A stretch of 64,000 bases of DNA from Rhizophagus irregularis (lineage: Eukaryota; Glomeromycota; Glomeromycetes; Glomerales; Glomeraceae). Both the position numbers and the translations under genes were made by a program. Shown one piece after another: positions 51,574 through 62,800 of the stretch. The notes under the pieces are model-generated. The model was given only the letters and a program-made list of their open reading frames with translations, ran no database searches and was not told the origin of the DNA. The stretch spans positions 2,604,001 through 2,668,000 of the forward strand of contig NC_089459.1 in the NCBI RefSeq assembly GCF_026210795.1, read 5' to 3'. Positions within the stretch are counted from its first letter, which is position 1; each line of letters starts with the position of its first letter.

Positions 51574-53269
51574 TTAAGGTCTATGACCACCTTCTCTATT
51601 TCTCTGATTTGGATCTCGTCCAAAAATGTCAGCAAATCCTTCACGTCCATCATGTCTCATCACTCCGAATATATAATCTCTTGCGTTAACAGATGTGTCA
51701 AGTGGTTCAAAATCTTCGTTCATATCATCATTATTCCCAATATCATTATGACGATTATTTCGAATATCATCTTGAAGATACATTTGTCGACGATGATTTT
51801 GAAATTGTGGATGATGTTGAAAATGTAAATGATGATGAGGATGAAAATCGGTATCATCAATATTACTATCAAGCATTTCATAATCCTCTTCAGGAGGAGT
51901 TGGCGTTGATGAAGGATGTGGAAACGGCGGGGGAAGAGCTATAAAACGTAAAGGACTTCCATCATGAACATTCAAAGGTGGACTTGGTTGTGGAAATGCA
52001 CGTGGAGGAATATTTCCTATCTGAAAATGATTATCTGACATTGGAAATAGAGAGTTATCAGTTTCTAATCTGATAATGTGAACGGGTTGATTAATTGGAT
52101 GTTGGATATGCACTTGATAATGAGGTTGATTTGGTTGTCCGCACTATTAACCCAAAGAAATTTGAGTCTGTAAATTATTAAGTACAAAAAAAGAAATTGA
52201 AAAACAAAATTTTTGATTAGTAAAAGAGAAATAAACAATTATTTCTACCTCGATAGGTTCCAAAATGTGTGGTGTTGTCCCTGGTACGGGTTTTAAAGCA
52301 ATTAGAATACGACCTCTAAATGAATTAGCGGTTTCGATTTCTGATTGATAAACAAACGCCAATCTATTACAATATTAGAACAGGGGCTGAAATTGTTATT
52401 ATGTTTTGATAATTAAAGGAATGTACATTAAAAAAAAAAATTATTAATATTAACTAACCTTGAACTTTCTTCAGAATCATATATACTTTTAATACTAATG
52501 TCAACCTCTTGATCAGCTCTCTCTAATTCTTGTCGTTCAGATTCCAAATTTGCATTGGCGGTCTTAAGTTCTTCAATCCTTCGTTTATAATCTTGCCGTA
52601 TAGCTGGTTGTTGCTGTTGTGTACCCCTGTAAGAATTATCATTGGTGATGATTGTGAAAATTATTTACGCGATTATATCACCATTGGGCAAGGAGAATGC
52701 GTATTTCTGTTGTACAAAGCAAAACCATAAAATTACAAGAGCTTTGCTCAACTAAAAACAAGCATAAACCGTATACTTACTTCCAACGAACATGATTCTT
52801 TGAATTTTTTTCAATTAAACCAATTCCTTCTAATACGTTTGTAATGTCATAAATTCTTCGCTTTTGAACCTTTAAAGCTACTGCTGCTGTATTTAGGTCC
52901 AAGTCTCCATCTTTTGCTTCCGTAAGAAGACTCACAAATTTTTTTGTAAGTAACCCGAGAGAACTATCATAACGGCATGCACCAGTGATAATGCTGGGAA
53001 GGTCTTGATAAAAAAAAATAAAGTTGATAAACTTTAGAGAAGGCGTGTTGTTCCAACATCTGACATATTCAAGTGTTAAAAGTTTGACGAGTTTTGTAAA
53101 GAGCTCCGGTTGAATGGTTACCGTTCGTCTCCTTTTTAGTAATATTTTTCCTTCGTCGAGGTTGTGTAAATGGGTTCGACCTTGTTGAAGATGAGGGAGG
53201 GTTAAGTATTTCTCTTCTTTGTGAAGTTATGCTTCGACGAGAGTTGGCGGAAGTCGAATTCAACGACAT
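51574..53269 (-). CDS. E2F-family transcription factor, 407 aa
   Basis: Five exons on the reverse strand: 53122-53269, 52781-53003, 52459-52626, 52249-52363 and 51574-52143. All junctions are GT-AG and in frame; the first donor (GTAACC) is the weakest. Residues 1-49 are basic and disordered. About 61-124 is the winged-helix DNA-binding domain, with [14 protein letters not shown] and the hallmark [18 protein letters not shown]. About 125-179 is a coiled-coil (dimerisation) segment, and 180-230 a marked-box-like beta region. The rest is Pro/His-rich with acidic patches and ends in a motif at 374-393 (DYIFG...EGFADIF) like the pocket-protein (Rb) binding peptide of animal E2F1. E2F drives G1/S genes. 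Early-diverging fungi retain E2F/Rb, whereas Dikarya largely use SBF/MBF. Without a DP partner domain in the same protein, heterodimerisation is expected. Confidence 0.95.
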
Positions 53270-54160
53270 CTTTTTAGAGTGTTCCGTTTCTGAAGGTTGC
53301 CCGAATAAAAAAAACTATTTAATCTAATGATATGCAGTGCAATAGGATATTAATGAGACGTCACTGAAATTTGAATGAAAGAACCCTAAAAAAGTTCGTT
53401 ATGCGATTATCAACCAATAATATATTATTTAAATAATATGCATTGGATAATTTTAGTCTATCCGCGTCAATGGGGCGTGCGGGGAATGGTTCTAACTCGT
53501 GTGAAACCATTATAGGTTCTTCTAAAAGAAGCATTAATTGTCGTAAATTTTGCCTAAAGAGTGAAGAATGACTAAAGAATGTTTATACTAATTAATATAA
53601 CAAGAAAAAAAAATTCATGTTTTGTTAATTAATTAATTAATATTAATATTATAATTGTTATTTTTTTTTTCATCATTTGTCTTGGAAAAAAACGCGCAAA
53701 GACCGTACCTCCATCATTGTGGCATTGTTTTCTGAATGACAACTTATACAACCTAATGTCGTACCATTGTCTTGAATATGTCGTACAAAATTCTGAATAA
53801 CAATGAATACAATGAACGGTCATATTTAATTATAAAAAAAAAAAATTTTTGTTTCACAGAATGCATTTTCGGCAACTCCCGATAGTAATACTAGATAAGA
53901 AAGGTGTTATCGATTTCCTAATTATTTTTTTATCGCATAATTCGGCGTTTATTCTCGCAAGATCGAATAAAGACCCTGCATTTAAATTGTTTTGAACTAT
54001 AAAATAGCTAAAGTCAAAATTACAAGAAATTCTAAAGTAAAATAAATCATATGAAAGTTTTAAATTAATTTGTTAAATGAAATTTTAAAACTTAAGTAGT
54101 TTTTCACATGAATTATCAGTAAACATTTGCTATTTAGCTTATCATAACTTGTTCTCATCT
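53270..54160. other. Spacer: E2F promoter side and DHODH 3' side
   Basis: 890 bp between two reverse-strand genes. An ACGTCA element lies about 90 bp upstream of the E2F start and a GGGGCGTGCGGGG patch at about 53470. A patch at 53690-53825 is less A+T-rich but shows no convincing gene. Confidence 0.4.
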
Positions 54161-55899
54161 CTATTGTTCACCGATAATATCAGACCATTTCTTGTCTTTT
54201 AGTTCCCTAAGAATGTCATCCTTAAGCTCTCTTGGCTTACCAACACCATCATATCCAAAACTAGTATATAATTGCACTAAAGTAGCACCAGCTTTTGCAT
54301 ATTCAATTGCATCTTTAGCGTTTGAAATTCCTCCACATCCAACCAATAAGAGTTTTCCATTTGTATGTTGATATATTTTACGTAATGCTTTTAATGCTAA
54401 CGGTTTAACCGGCGGTCCTGATAAGCCTCCTGTTTCAGATATTAAAGAGGCAACTAAAAAAAGGGGGGGAGTAAGTCAATTGAAATAACTTAGATTAGGT
54501 GCTTTACAAAAAGGAATTATTGCATCCTTCAACAAACCGCTTTGTAATGTATCTGGTCTTGATATAGTAGTATTAGACACAATAATTCCATCCACGCCAC
54601 TGTTCAAAGCTGTATCTGCAATATCTTCCAATTCATTATCGGAAAGATCAGGTGCAATTTTAACCAACAAAGCTGGACGTGGTTCATGTAATGAATTACG
54701 TGCCTTTGTAACCTAAAATGTCATTAAAAGAAAATTTTTCAGCAAAAAAAATCAAAATAACAATTTATTGTATCTTATACATGCCTCTTTTAACAATTTC
54801 TCAAAAATTTCTTTTCTTTGTAATCCTCTTAATCCAGGAGTATTAGGGCTACTGATGTTCACCACTAACACATCAGCATAACCTCCAAAAGTTTTTATTC
54901 CTTTAACAAAATCTTGGACGTCTTCAGCGCTACGCCATTTATTTTTTCCTAAATTAATTCCCAATAATTTATCTTCTCTTAAACTTCTATTTATTCCTAA
55001 TGCATCAGACAATGACACCTCATCTGGTGATGAGGCAAGTAATGCTGCTGTTATATTAGGATGGAGTTTTGCTGAATGAAAAAGATATCTTCTTACACGA
55101 TCACGTAATCGTAATTCTACTTGCTTGTGACCATCAGAATTGAAACCGTAACGATTTATTACAGCCTTATCTTTAGGGAGACGGAACATTCGTGGTTTTG
55201 AATTTCCAGGCTTTTTTTTTTTACATTACAAAAAATTAAAAATATCCATTCATATATATATGAGTAAAGGAAATATTTATTAAAATTAAAATTACCTGAG
55301 GTTCAGGAGTTATACTTCCTACTTCAACATATCCAAACCCTACATCAAATAAGCCATCAATGGCTTCCCCATGTTTATCAAATCCTGCTGCTAGACATAT
55401 CGGATTAGATACTTTTTTACCCCATACCTATTCAACAAATTTAATTTCATCAAATTAAAAGATTTTAAATATTAACCAAAATATTAAGTAAAGTGTGAAT
55501 TCCGCTTACCTCAACAGAAAGTTGTTCATCATCAGGCAATCTATCTTTAGCATTTAATCCCCATTTAAAAACCCATATAGCAAATTTATGACTTGACTCA
55601 GGAGTGGTTATATTTCTCAACAACGGCATAAAAAGATATTTATGAATTGCTGCCCTAGAATCAAAATAATATTCTATAAAGAAAATTGCACTAATTATAC
55701 TAGCTGTCCCAACAATGAAATTTCTGAATTTATAAATAGGAGCTTTATTTGTCGTTGTCGTTGACGTTGAGTTTGTTGCATGTCGCTGAAAAATGAAAGG
55801 TATTTTACGGACATTATGTGAAGAATATGCGATTGAGTGAGATATTTGTGGTAACGATAATCTCCTAAATATATGAGGCGGTATCAGAGAGAAACTCAT
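54161..55899 (-). CDS. Dihydroorotate dehydrogenase (quinone), mitochondrial class 2, ~481 aa
   Basis: Class 2 DHODH oxidises dihydroorotate to orotate with quinone as acceptor at the inner mitochondrial membrane (de novo pyrimidine synthesis). Exons on the reverse strand: 55510-55899, 55296-55427, 54785-55210, 54508-54712 and 54161-54453. The N-terminus is basic and Ser/Arg-rich (targeting), followed by a membrane anchor at about residues 61-79. Core motifs: AAGFDKHG (143-150), [28 protein letters not shown] with the class 2 catalytic Ser at 285, LVKIAP with the FMN Lys at 334, and C-terminal GGLSGPP and LVGCGGI. The intron after 54785 begins GC, and only a GC-AG intron keeps the frame. The exon 4 end is ambiguous: donor GTAAAG after 54508 or GTTTGT upstream both keep frame, the latter giving a shorter loop like the human enzyme's. 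Confidence 0.97.
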
Positions 55900-56398
55900 T
55901 ACAATGCATTGACAAAAAATTTGTTTAAAACACCACTTCTAATATTTTTTTTTCTTCCACGTGACTTCAATAAAGATCATCTCATGAATCAGAGATTTAT
56001 TGATTTTGTCTTGTAATGCTAACCTTTGACCAGCATTATAGGCGTTTGGTAGTGATAATAGTGATAAATAAGTGTGACAACATGAGAGTAGAAAATTTGA
56101 TTTGTTTTTATTGTTTAGTCTGGTATATCGACATTAAAAAAAGATCCGCAAACTTATTTAACTGTCAAGCTATTTAGCTATTCAACTAACCTTTTGGGAA
56201 ATACGTGTAATTATGTGTTTAAATACGTGACACAAACGATCTTTGTTCAACGGGTTCAACGATAGATATTATTGGAGGAAACTCAAATAATTTGCACGTG
56301 AGATTTTCAAATATAGTCTCATGCCTTATATTCGTTCGCGTTTCTTCTTTTATCTATAACGGCCAGAAAGATTCACATCAAATAATTATTATAATAAA
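55900..56398. promoter_or_regulatory. Shared divergent promoter region of DHODH and ASF1
   Basis: 499 bp separate the two start codons, so both promoters must lie here. Two CACGTG E-boxes are present, at 55958-55963 and 56295-56300, roughly 60 and 100 bp from the DHODH and ASF1 ATGs. CACGTG is the core site of fungal bHLH factors. No clear TATA assignment is possible in such A+T-rich DNA. Confidence 0.6.
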
Positions 56399-57528
56399 AT
56401 GAGTGTTGTCAACATTACAAATATTAAAGTTCTCAATAACCCTACTTTATTCACAGCGGACTACCAGTTTGAAATTACTTTTGAATGTATTTCTGAGCTT
56501 AATGACGGTATGTCAGGTTTTCGATTTTCATAAAGTAACGTAAATGTAAAATTTTGAGTAGCTAGTTATTTCAAGTCATATATAACATACATTTTCGGTT
56601 TGAGAACATGCTTAGCTTATGTTCACGTAGTGATCTTAAATTCTACGCGTAAGAAAAATTGTATATTTTTTATTAAATTAGAGGGTTCCAAAGAATTATT
56701 CATTGAAGAATTCAATTAATTATAAATAGAAAACTACAAGAGAAATAAATGGACTCTTATTTGAGTGCGATTTTTACCAACGTGTAGTAATATAGTGATA
56801 TTATACTTCATCCTTTCTAATTTTAGATTTGGAATGGAAAATTATTTACGTGGGATCTTCGGAAAGTAAAGAATATGATCAGGTTCTCGATAGCATTATG
56901 GTTGGACCCGTACCTCCTGGTGTGAATCAATTTATATTTCAGGTACCATACACATAGATTTTTTTTCTCAATCAAAAGAATTGCGAAACTTAACAATGAA
57001 CTTTTTTTAAGGCACCAGCACCTAACCCTGATCGCATACCTCCCAGTGACCTTTTAGATGTTACTGTGATCATTATTACATGCTCTTACAGAGATCAGGA
57101 ATTTGTTCGTGTGGGATATTATGTTAATAATGAGTACATTGAAGAAGAGCTGAGAGAGAATCCACCAGATAAAGTTATATTTGATAAACTGTATCGAAAC
57201 ATTTTAGCGGATAAGCCTAGAGTGACTAGAATGCCCATTAAATGGTATGTTAATTAAGTATTTTTAAGGTTGTTATAATATTATATATGAATCTTTTTGC
57301 TCTATTTAAAGGGATTCGGAGGATGAAACTGTTAAACTTAATCAAGAATCGGATGATGTAATGGGAGGGATACAAGAACAACATTTTTCAAATCGGTCAC
57401 ATCCCGGTGATAGTCAAGGGCAGATTGAGCAAATTGGATTCATGCCACCCCTTCAAAATCCTGGACAACCATCATCAGCAAATTATGATCCAATGTCTTC
57501 CGTTAAAATTGAATCAATGTCTTCTTAA
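56399..57528 (+). CDS. ASF1: Histone chaperone ASF1, 224 aa
   Basis: ASF1 binds the H3-H4 dimer and hands it to CAF-1 or HIRA for nucleosome assembly. Four exons, 56399-56507, 56827-56942, 57012-57244 and 57312-57528, all with GT-AG introns and correct phase. The conserved immunoglobulin-like core covers about residues 1-154: [15 protein letters not shown] at the start, [10 protein letters not shown], a [13 protein letters not shown] loop, [20 protein letters not shown] (H3-binding surface) and a final stretch [16 protein letters not shown]. The 70-residue tail is only mildly acidic and is Gln/Ser/Pro-rich, unlike the strongly acidic tail of budding yeast. The first intron is 319 nt, long for this window. 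Divergent partner of DHODH. Confidence 0.97.
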
Positions 57529-57882
57529 GAAAAAGTGCTGGAATCAAAGTAATAATCAAAGATTGATTCATTATTTTTGCAATTATGATGTATGATACTT
57601 CTTTGCTTTCAATTGTTTATTATAATTATTTTTTATAATTATGTTCACAGTTATTGAAATTGAATTTTTTTATAAACTTTATTATTGATCATTATGCATA
57701 ATATTCAAAAATAATATTTGAGTATGCGATTTATATAGACTATATTACACACATTTATAGTTTTTTTTGTATTTGTTCATTCCATACATTGGAGTTAGTG
57801 TAGTATTATCAAAACTTTAAATATTTTTAAAATAAAGGATTGAAAAATTTTTGAAACTTTAAAAGACTATATTATGATATAA

Positions 57883-58504
57883 TTAATATGTATCATTTTC
57901 TTCGGTGCTGGTAGTAGCTTTTTTAAATTTCTGGGAATTAACAACTCCTAATAAAGAAGTGCAAACCTTATATTTTGATCTAATCTTATCTAATAATTCT
58001 ACAAATTCAATATTTTGTTGATTTTCCCTTGGAAATAATGAAATCATTTCTCTTAATGATATGAATTGTTTTACTATCCTGCATACAAATAAATTACAAA
58101 GAGAAATGAATCGAAAAAAGAAGTTTTTTTTAAGGTATGATTATAGAATTACCTGATTACCTTTCATTTATTGATTTTTTAGGTGTATTCCATCCTTTGT
58201 CAACAATAATTTTTAACCACATCTCTGCTACACCATTATAAAATCCAATTTCTTGTGATATTTCATAACCTTTTTCACATCCTAATATGAAACCTTCTAA
58301 TTTTCCTGACTTTACCCCATCTTTTACTCCATCTTCTTTACCAATCTCTATAAACCTGTAAACAATATTAAGGATATTAAAAGAACTAAAAATTATAAAT
58401 ATCAGCAAAATATAAACTAACATTGATTCAAGATTTACTAAATCATCAAGATCTAATTCTGTTTTAAGTTGTTGCTCCATGGTTTTAAAAAAGCGAGTTA
58501 ACAT
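57883..58504 (-). CDS. LTO1: LTO1/ORAOV1 homologue (Yae1-LTO1 deca-GX3 family), 157 aa
   Basis: Three exons on the reverse strand, 58422-58504, 58161-58355 and 57883-58078, all joining in frame. The signature deca-GX3 repeat is clear: G-x3-G spacing through KEDGVKDGVKSGKLEGFILG and on to CEKG. The C-terminal exon has FPRENQQNIEFVELLDKIRS followed by KYKVCTSLLG, as in the family. With Yae1, Lto1 is an adaptor that recruits the cytosolic Fe-S targeting complex to the ABC protein Rli1/ABCE1, which is needed for ribosome function. The start may be the ATG at 58502-58504 or an in-frame ATG eight codons later. It is convergent with ASF1 (354 bp) and divergent from MED8. Confidence 0.88.
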
Positions 58505-58672
58505 CTATAAAATGGCCATTTATCATGTAAACCTTGTGAAATATGACGATCATTAATGGTCGCACGAGATCACATGACACGAAAATATTTATATATGGGA
58601 ACGACCGACGGGAACGTGCATGAAGTATATATAGAACCTTTTTTTTTTTACAACACCTTTTATGACAAAAAA
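58505..58672. promoter_or_regulatory. 168 bp divergent promoter between LTO1 and MED8
   Basis: The two ATGs are only 168 bp apart. The stretch includes ATCACATGAC at about 58565, a CACGTG-like variant, and TATATATAG-type sequence at about 58626. Transcription in both directions must start here. Confidence 0.55.
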
Positions 58673-59463
58673 ATGTCTCAACAAAGAATGAATTATCCTA
58701 GTGGTGGGACCTCACAAAATGTGATAAACATTGATAATATTGAAGTTGTTAGATCAAGAATGATACAAGTTAATGATGCTCAATCAGAATTTTTAGCGAA
58801 TTTATCTGCTTCGGATGATCCTACTTCACTTAATTGGTAAGTAAAATATTGGCTATGAAATTTGAAGCTTCAAATCTTAATGGAAATAATGTTTGTCTTC
58901 AAATTTTACTTATCATTTTTTTTTTCTTAAGGATTACCTTTTTGAACAAAATTAATACGTTTTTATCAAAACACACCGGTTTATCGAATACTTTTATTGA
59001 ATCAACATTACGTAAAATAATGTTATATCCAAAGGAAGCTCCTCCTGTTGAATTAGAACAAATATTTAATACTTTATTGCGTACAAAACAAATTCCTGAA
59101 ATTGAAAATTTAGAACAAGAAATTAAACAGGAAATTTCTATACAAGAAAATTTATTAAATTTGGAATTAGAACTTAAAAAAAATTTAAATGATATTGACG
59201 ATGATAATAAGTGGGATAAATTGTTCGATGAGTGGGATAAAAGATATAAAGAACATGATTATATTGCTTCTCAATCTTCTATAATTTGTGAAAATATATT
59301 GGGTGATAATAATAATCTTAAAAGAAGATTAGAGGATACTATTGATCTAGATAAAGAGTCACGTGATGATGTGGAAAATGTTGAGGATTTAACTATAGAA
59401 AAAGTTTTAGCTTTCATGTCAAGTGGAATTCAAGAAGGAAAAGGTCCAATTCCATTTAAATAA
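58673..59463 (+). CDS. MED8: Probable Mediator subunit 8, 231 aa
   Basis: Two exons, 58673-58836 and 58932-59463, in frame across a 95 nt intron (GTAAGT...TTAAG). The ATG chosen gives MSQQRMNYPSGGTSQ; an upstream in-frame ATG near 58556 lies in the divergent promoter and is less likely. The family call rests on layout remembered from fungal Med8: an N-terminal helix with LNWITFLNKINTFLSKH; a middle block IMLYPKEAPP followed by a helix ending LLRTKQIPEIE; a Glu/Lys/Asp-rich coiled-coil region; and a C-terminal LTIEKVLAFMSSG. Med8 belongs to the Mediator head module and links Med17/Med18-20 to the RNA polymerase II machinery. Its convergent neighbour looks like MED14, which fits. Sequence identity is low, so a profile search is needed to settle it. 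Confidence 0.72.
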
Positions 59464-59861
59464 ATCAACATTTTTTATTTTATACTCAAATAACTTTGTA
59501 ATAGCAAATAATAAGGAATTGATTAGAAATAACTGCAAATTATTAATCTAGCATTTTTTTTCATTTATTATTTTAATTAATAATTATTATTATTATCACT
59601 ATTATAATATAAATTATTATTAATATTTACATGTAGGGAAGTCTAGCACAAATATATACAAAAATTTAATGTAATTAACATTTATTCCTCTAACATAATC
59701 AGTATGCCATGCCTGATACGGATTCATTCTCGAAGCACGAGAATCCATGTACATCAAATAATTAAATGACTGTTTAAGAATATTGAAAATTTCCTGTATC
59801 TTTTTTTCAGGAACGTCTGAAATTAATTCCGACTAGTCTAGGTATATTATTAGTCAAGTCT
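59464..59861. other. Convergent 3' spacer between MED8 and MED14
   Basis: 398 bp between the two stop codons, A+T-rich with (ATTATT)n at about 59575-59620. It must hold both polyadenylation regions. A short less A+T-rich patch at 59700-59860 shows nothing recognisable. Confidence 0.5.
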
Positions 59862-62800
59862 CTAAGAGCGTACTCCATTGGCTCGTTTCCGAACATATTC
59901 GTCAATCCACTCCATTATTTTTTCAAAGTTGACGCGGGGGCTTGTAAAACCCGACGCAAACATTTGTACCTTGTTGAGCGCTATTTCCTTCTTATTTACG
60001 AGCTCTTGCTCAAATGCTTGCCAGATAGGCATTTTCTCGGGTTGTTTAAGATCTCGGTATTCTAAGTTCGCGAGATCGGACGCGAAGAAATAGGTCTCAT
60101 CTTCAGTTTTTACGAAACTGATATCCGTTCCGCACCAAGTTTTTTGTCCTTTTTGTCCGGCTGGTGGGATGCTGTAATAAATAAAATACACAGTTAGCAA
60201 TAAATTTTGTACGAAGGAAAAAAATTGATCTAATACCTGTAGCTCCAGATAAGGTGAAACTTAGTCGCGCCTTTGGGAATTACTTGTAGTTCACAAGCAT
60301 GATCATCCTTCATTGAAAGACTAACGAGGAAACGAATTACGGTAGGAATAATTCTCAAACTCTAAAAAAATTGGAATTAATTATTACACGCTATATTATG
60401 TTTATAATAATTGCAATAAATTTACTTACTTCGATAAATCTATCGAAGTTATATATATATGCAGAATTTAATTCTTCTTTTAAGAATGCATGTAACTTGT
60501 CCTTGTGTGGGTTAGAAAAGTCTTCTTTCGTATGAAGTTCGGTACCAAGTCCATACATATATAAAGTCAGAGCGTATTCGTCATTACACCAACTTATATC
60601 GACGCCATACTATAAATTAATATCAAAAAGAATCATGAATATACAAATCATAAGAAATATTAACGAAAAAAAATATATATATAATTTACCGGGTCATACT
60701 GTAATTTAAGTGTGTCAAAATCAAAATTAATTATATTAATATCATCTTTTTTCTTGTCACACAATATACGTTTACACTCGGAGGCTGCTTGTGTCATCAT
60801 AACGATCTCTTCAAAATCCTCAAGGAATGTTGTCACGAAATTTTTTTTGTTTTTGTATTTGTATCTAAAAGTTAAGATGCCTGATGATTGATCGTATGTA
60901 ATATTGGCTAAAAGCAATAAGGGAAAATATAAAATCACATTATTTCTTAGTAAATGCGGTATTTGTTATAAACAAAGGTCATATAATTTATATATTTTTT
61001 ATAACATAATAACAAAATAAATTAATAAAGACTAACTGTGTAAAAAGTTTTCAACCATCTTTGGTATATATCTGGATTGTAGGCAAGTAGTTAAAATTAC
61101 CTAGAGGAAGAGTAAAGATTATCAATTTTCTAGTAAGTTGTTAAATAGTAAAAAACCGTAAACTTACTTCCGGATTCGTCATTTTCGTTAATCGTGTGCC
61201 AGCAAGACGTACAAAAACGTCGCTAAATATGTTCAAACACAAATCATTTGCTCTAGGAAATCTTGCCAGCAACGACTTTATGCTAATTTTGAAAGTAGGT
61301 ATTATCGTGGATAACGATAAAGGAGTATTTGCATCAAGAAAATCTAATGACTTGTCGAGTGATTTATCAAAATCCACTTCAGGTGACATACACTTAGCAG
61401 TTTCTATTTGACGTAGTATATCACTGGGTCTGACAGGCTCTAACTTCACTTCTTTTTCGCTAAAATAAGACACTATTTTCTCATAATCTATGCGAGAACT
61501 TAAAACATTGAAAGAATATTTTGTAAATATAATATTTAAAGCTCTATAAATGTACTCAATGGTAGTAAATATGTTACATACCGAGCTATTGACACAATTC
61601 TTGAAAGCAATAGCTCATCGATCATAAACCTAAATTTTATTAGATAGTTAGTTTCAATTGCTTATATTAATAAAAATGTAAATGTAAAAAACTTATTTAT
61701 AAAACGTACGAGTTAAAATCTGTTTCTGAAGTGTCAAGCGTTCGTTTGGCTGGTCTCGATAATGTTGAACCTATTTCATCCTCATTCATCTTATCAAAAT
61801 TCCGCTTACGATGATTATATTCATTTAGATATCTATACTTCATAGGATCACTTAGAAATTGTCGGGGTAGCTTACTATCCGCTCTTAATTTTTCAAAATC
61901 AAATACTGTATTCCCTAAACGAATAGACCGAACCGAAGTGATTTTGTGAGAAGGTTCTTTAACAAGATCGCTGAGAAGGAACTTTCCGCTTGATGTCATA
62001 CGACTTAAATTATTTTGATAATGTTTCCGTAAGTAATACTTTACATTGAAGTATAAACAAAAAAATATTTAAATGTCTATTTAGATACCTTAATTCGGCC
62101 AGACTAAAAACTATACCATTTTCTACCAATCCAGCAATAAGATAATTTAACTTATCATGAATACCTTCGTGAGGTAGCATAAGCATCTTCTTAACATCTT
62201 TGACGTCATTAAATTCCAGGATTATCTTTTGGTTTGTACGAAGCTTCATGTTATCTTCTGGACGTAACTGAATTTCCCGTGGAACATCAAGAAAAAGTTT
62301 TCTGGCCATCGATTCAAGTCGAGATATCATCACCACAGATCTAAGCACTACAAGTACTTCAACAAGTTTATTATGGTCATAGCTAAGTTTATCCTCACAT
62401 GCCTTGATTTTATCTTAATTACATATAAGAATATAAATATAGTTTCGTGTAATTTTAATACAATATGCTAATAAGTTACATACCGCTATCTATCTCTTGT
62501 TTCTCATCTTCAATGAAAATTCTCCCGCTATGAATATCAATTCCAATATTTATATAACAATCTTTGAAATCGCCACACAATAGTACACGCAACTTTTGTA
62601 CATGTAGGTATTTTCTTGCCACTTCGTCTGATAAGGGCGACTCTGATGATTCTAAATCATGTACAAGTTCTGTAAATAAAGAACAAATTTAATAATAATC
62701 TATATATTAATGTCATGAAATCAAAAGCTCACCATTATTTCCACCAACAATTTCAAAGTCATCTTCAGTGTAAACACCTTTTTCATCATTTTTCAAAATG

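Noticed and set aside
51538-51944. Forward-strand frames of 96 and 83 codons opposite the E2F last exon
   Set aside because: Antisense shadows of the E2F coding sequence, which has domains and spliced structure.
53629-53823. 64-codon reverse frame between E2F and DHODH
   Set aside because: Ends in a poly-Ile/Lys run and lacks any domain; considered a possible small gene but unsupported.
56281-56398. Alternative upstream start for ASF1
   Set aside because: The ATG at 56399 gives exactly the conserved ASF1 N-terminus; no in-frame upstream extension is needed.
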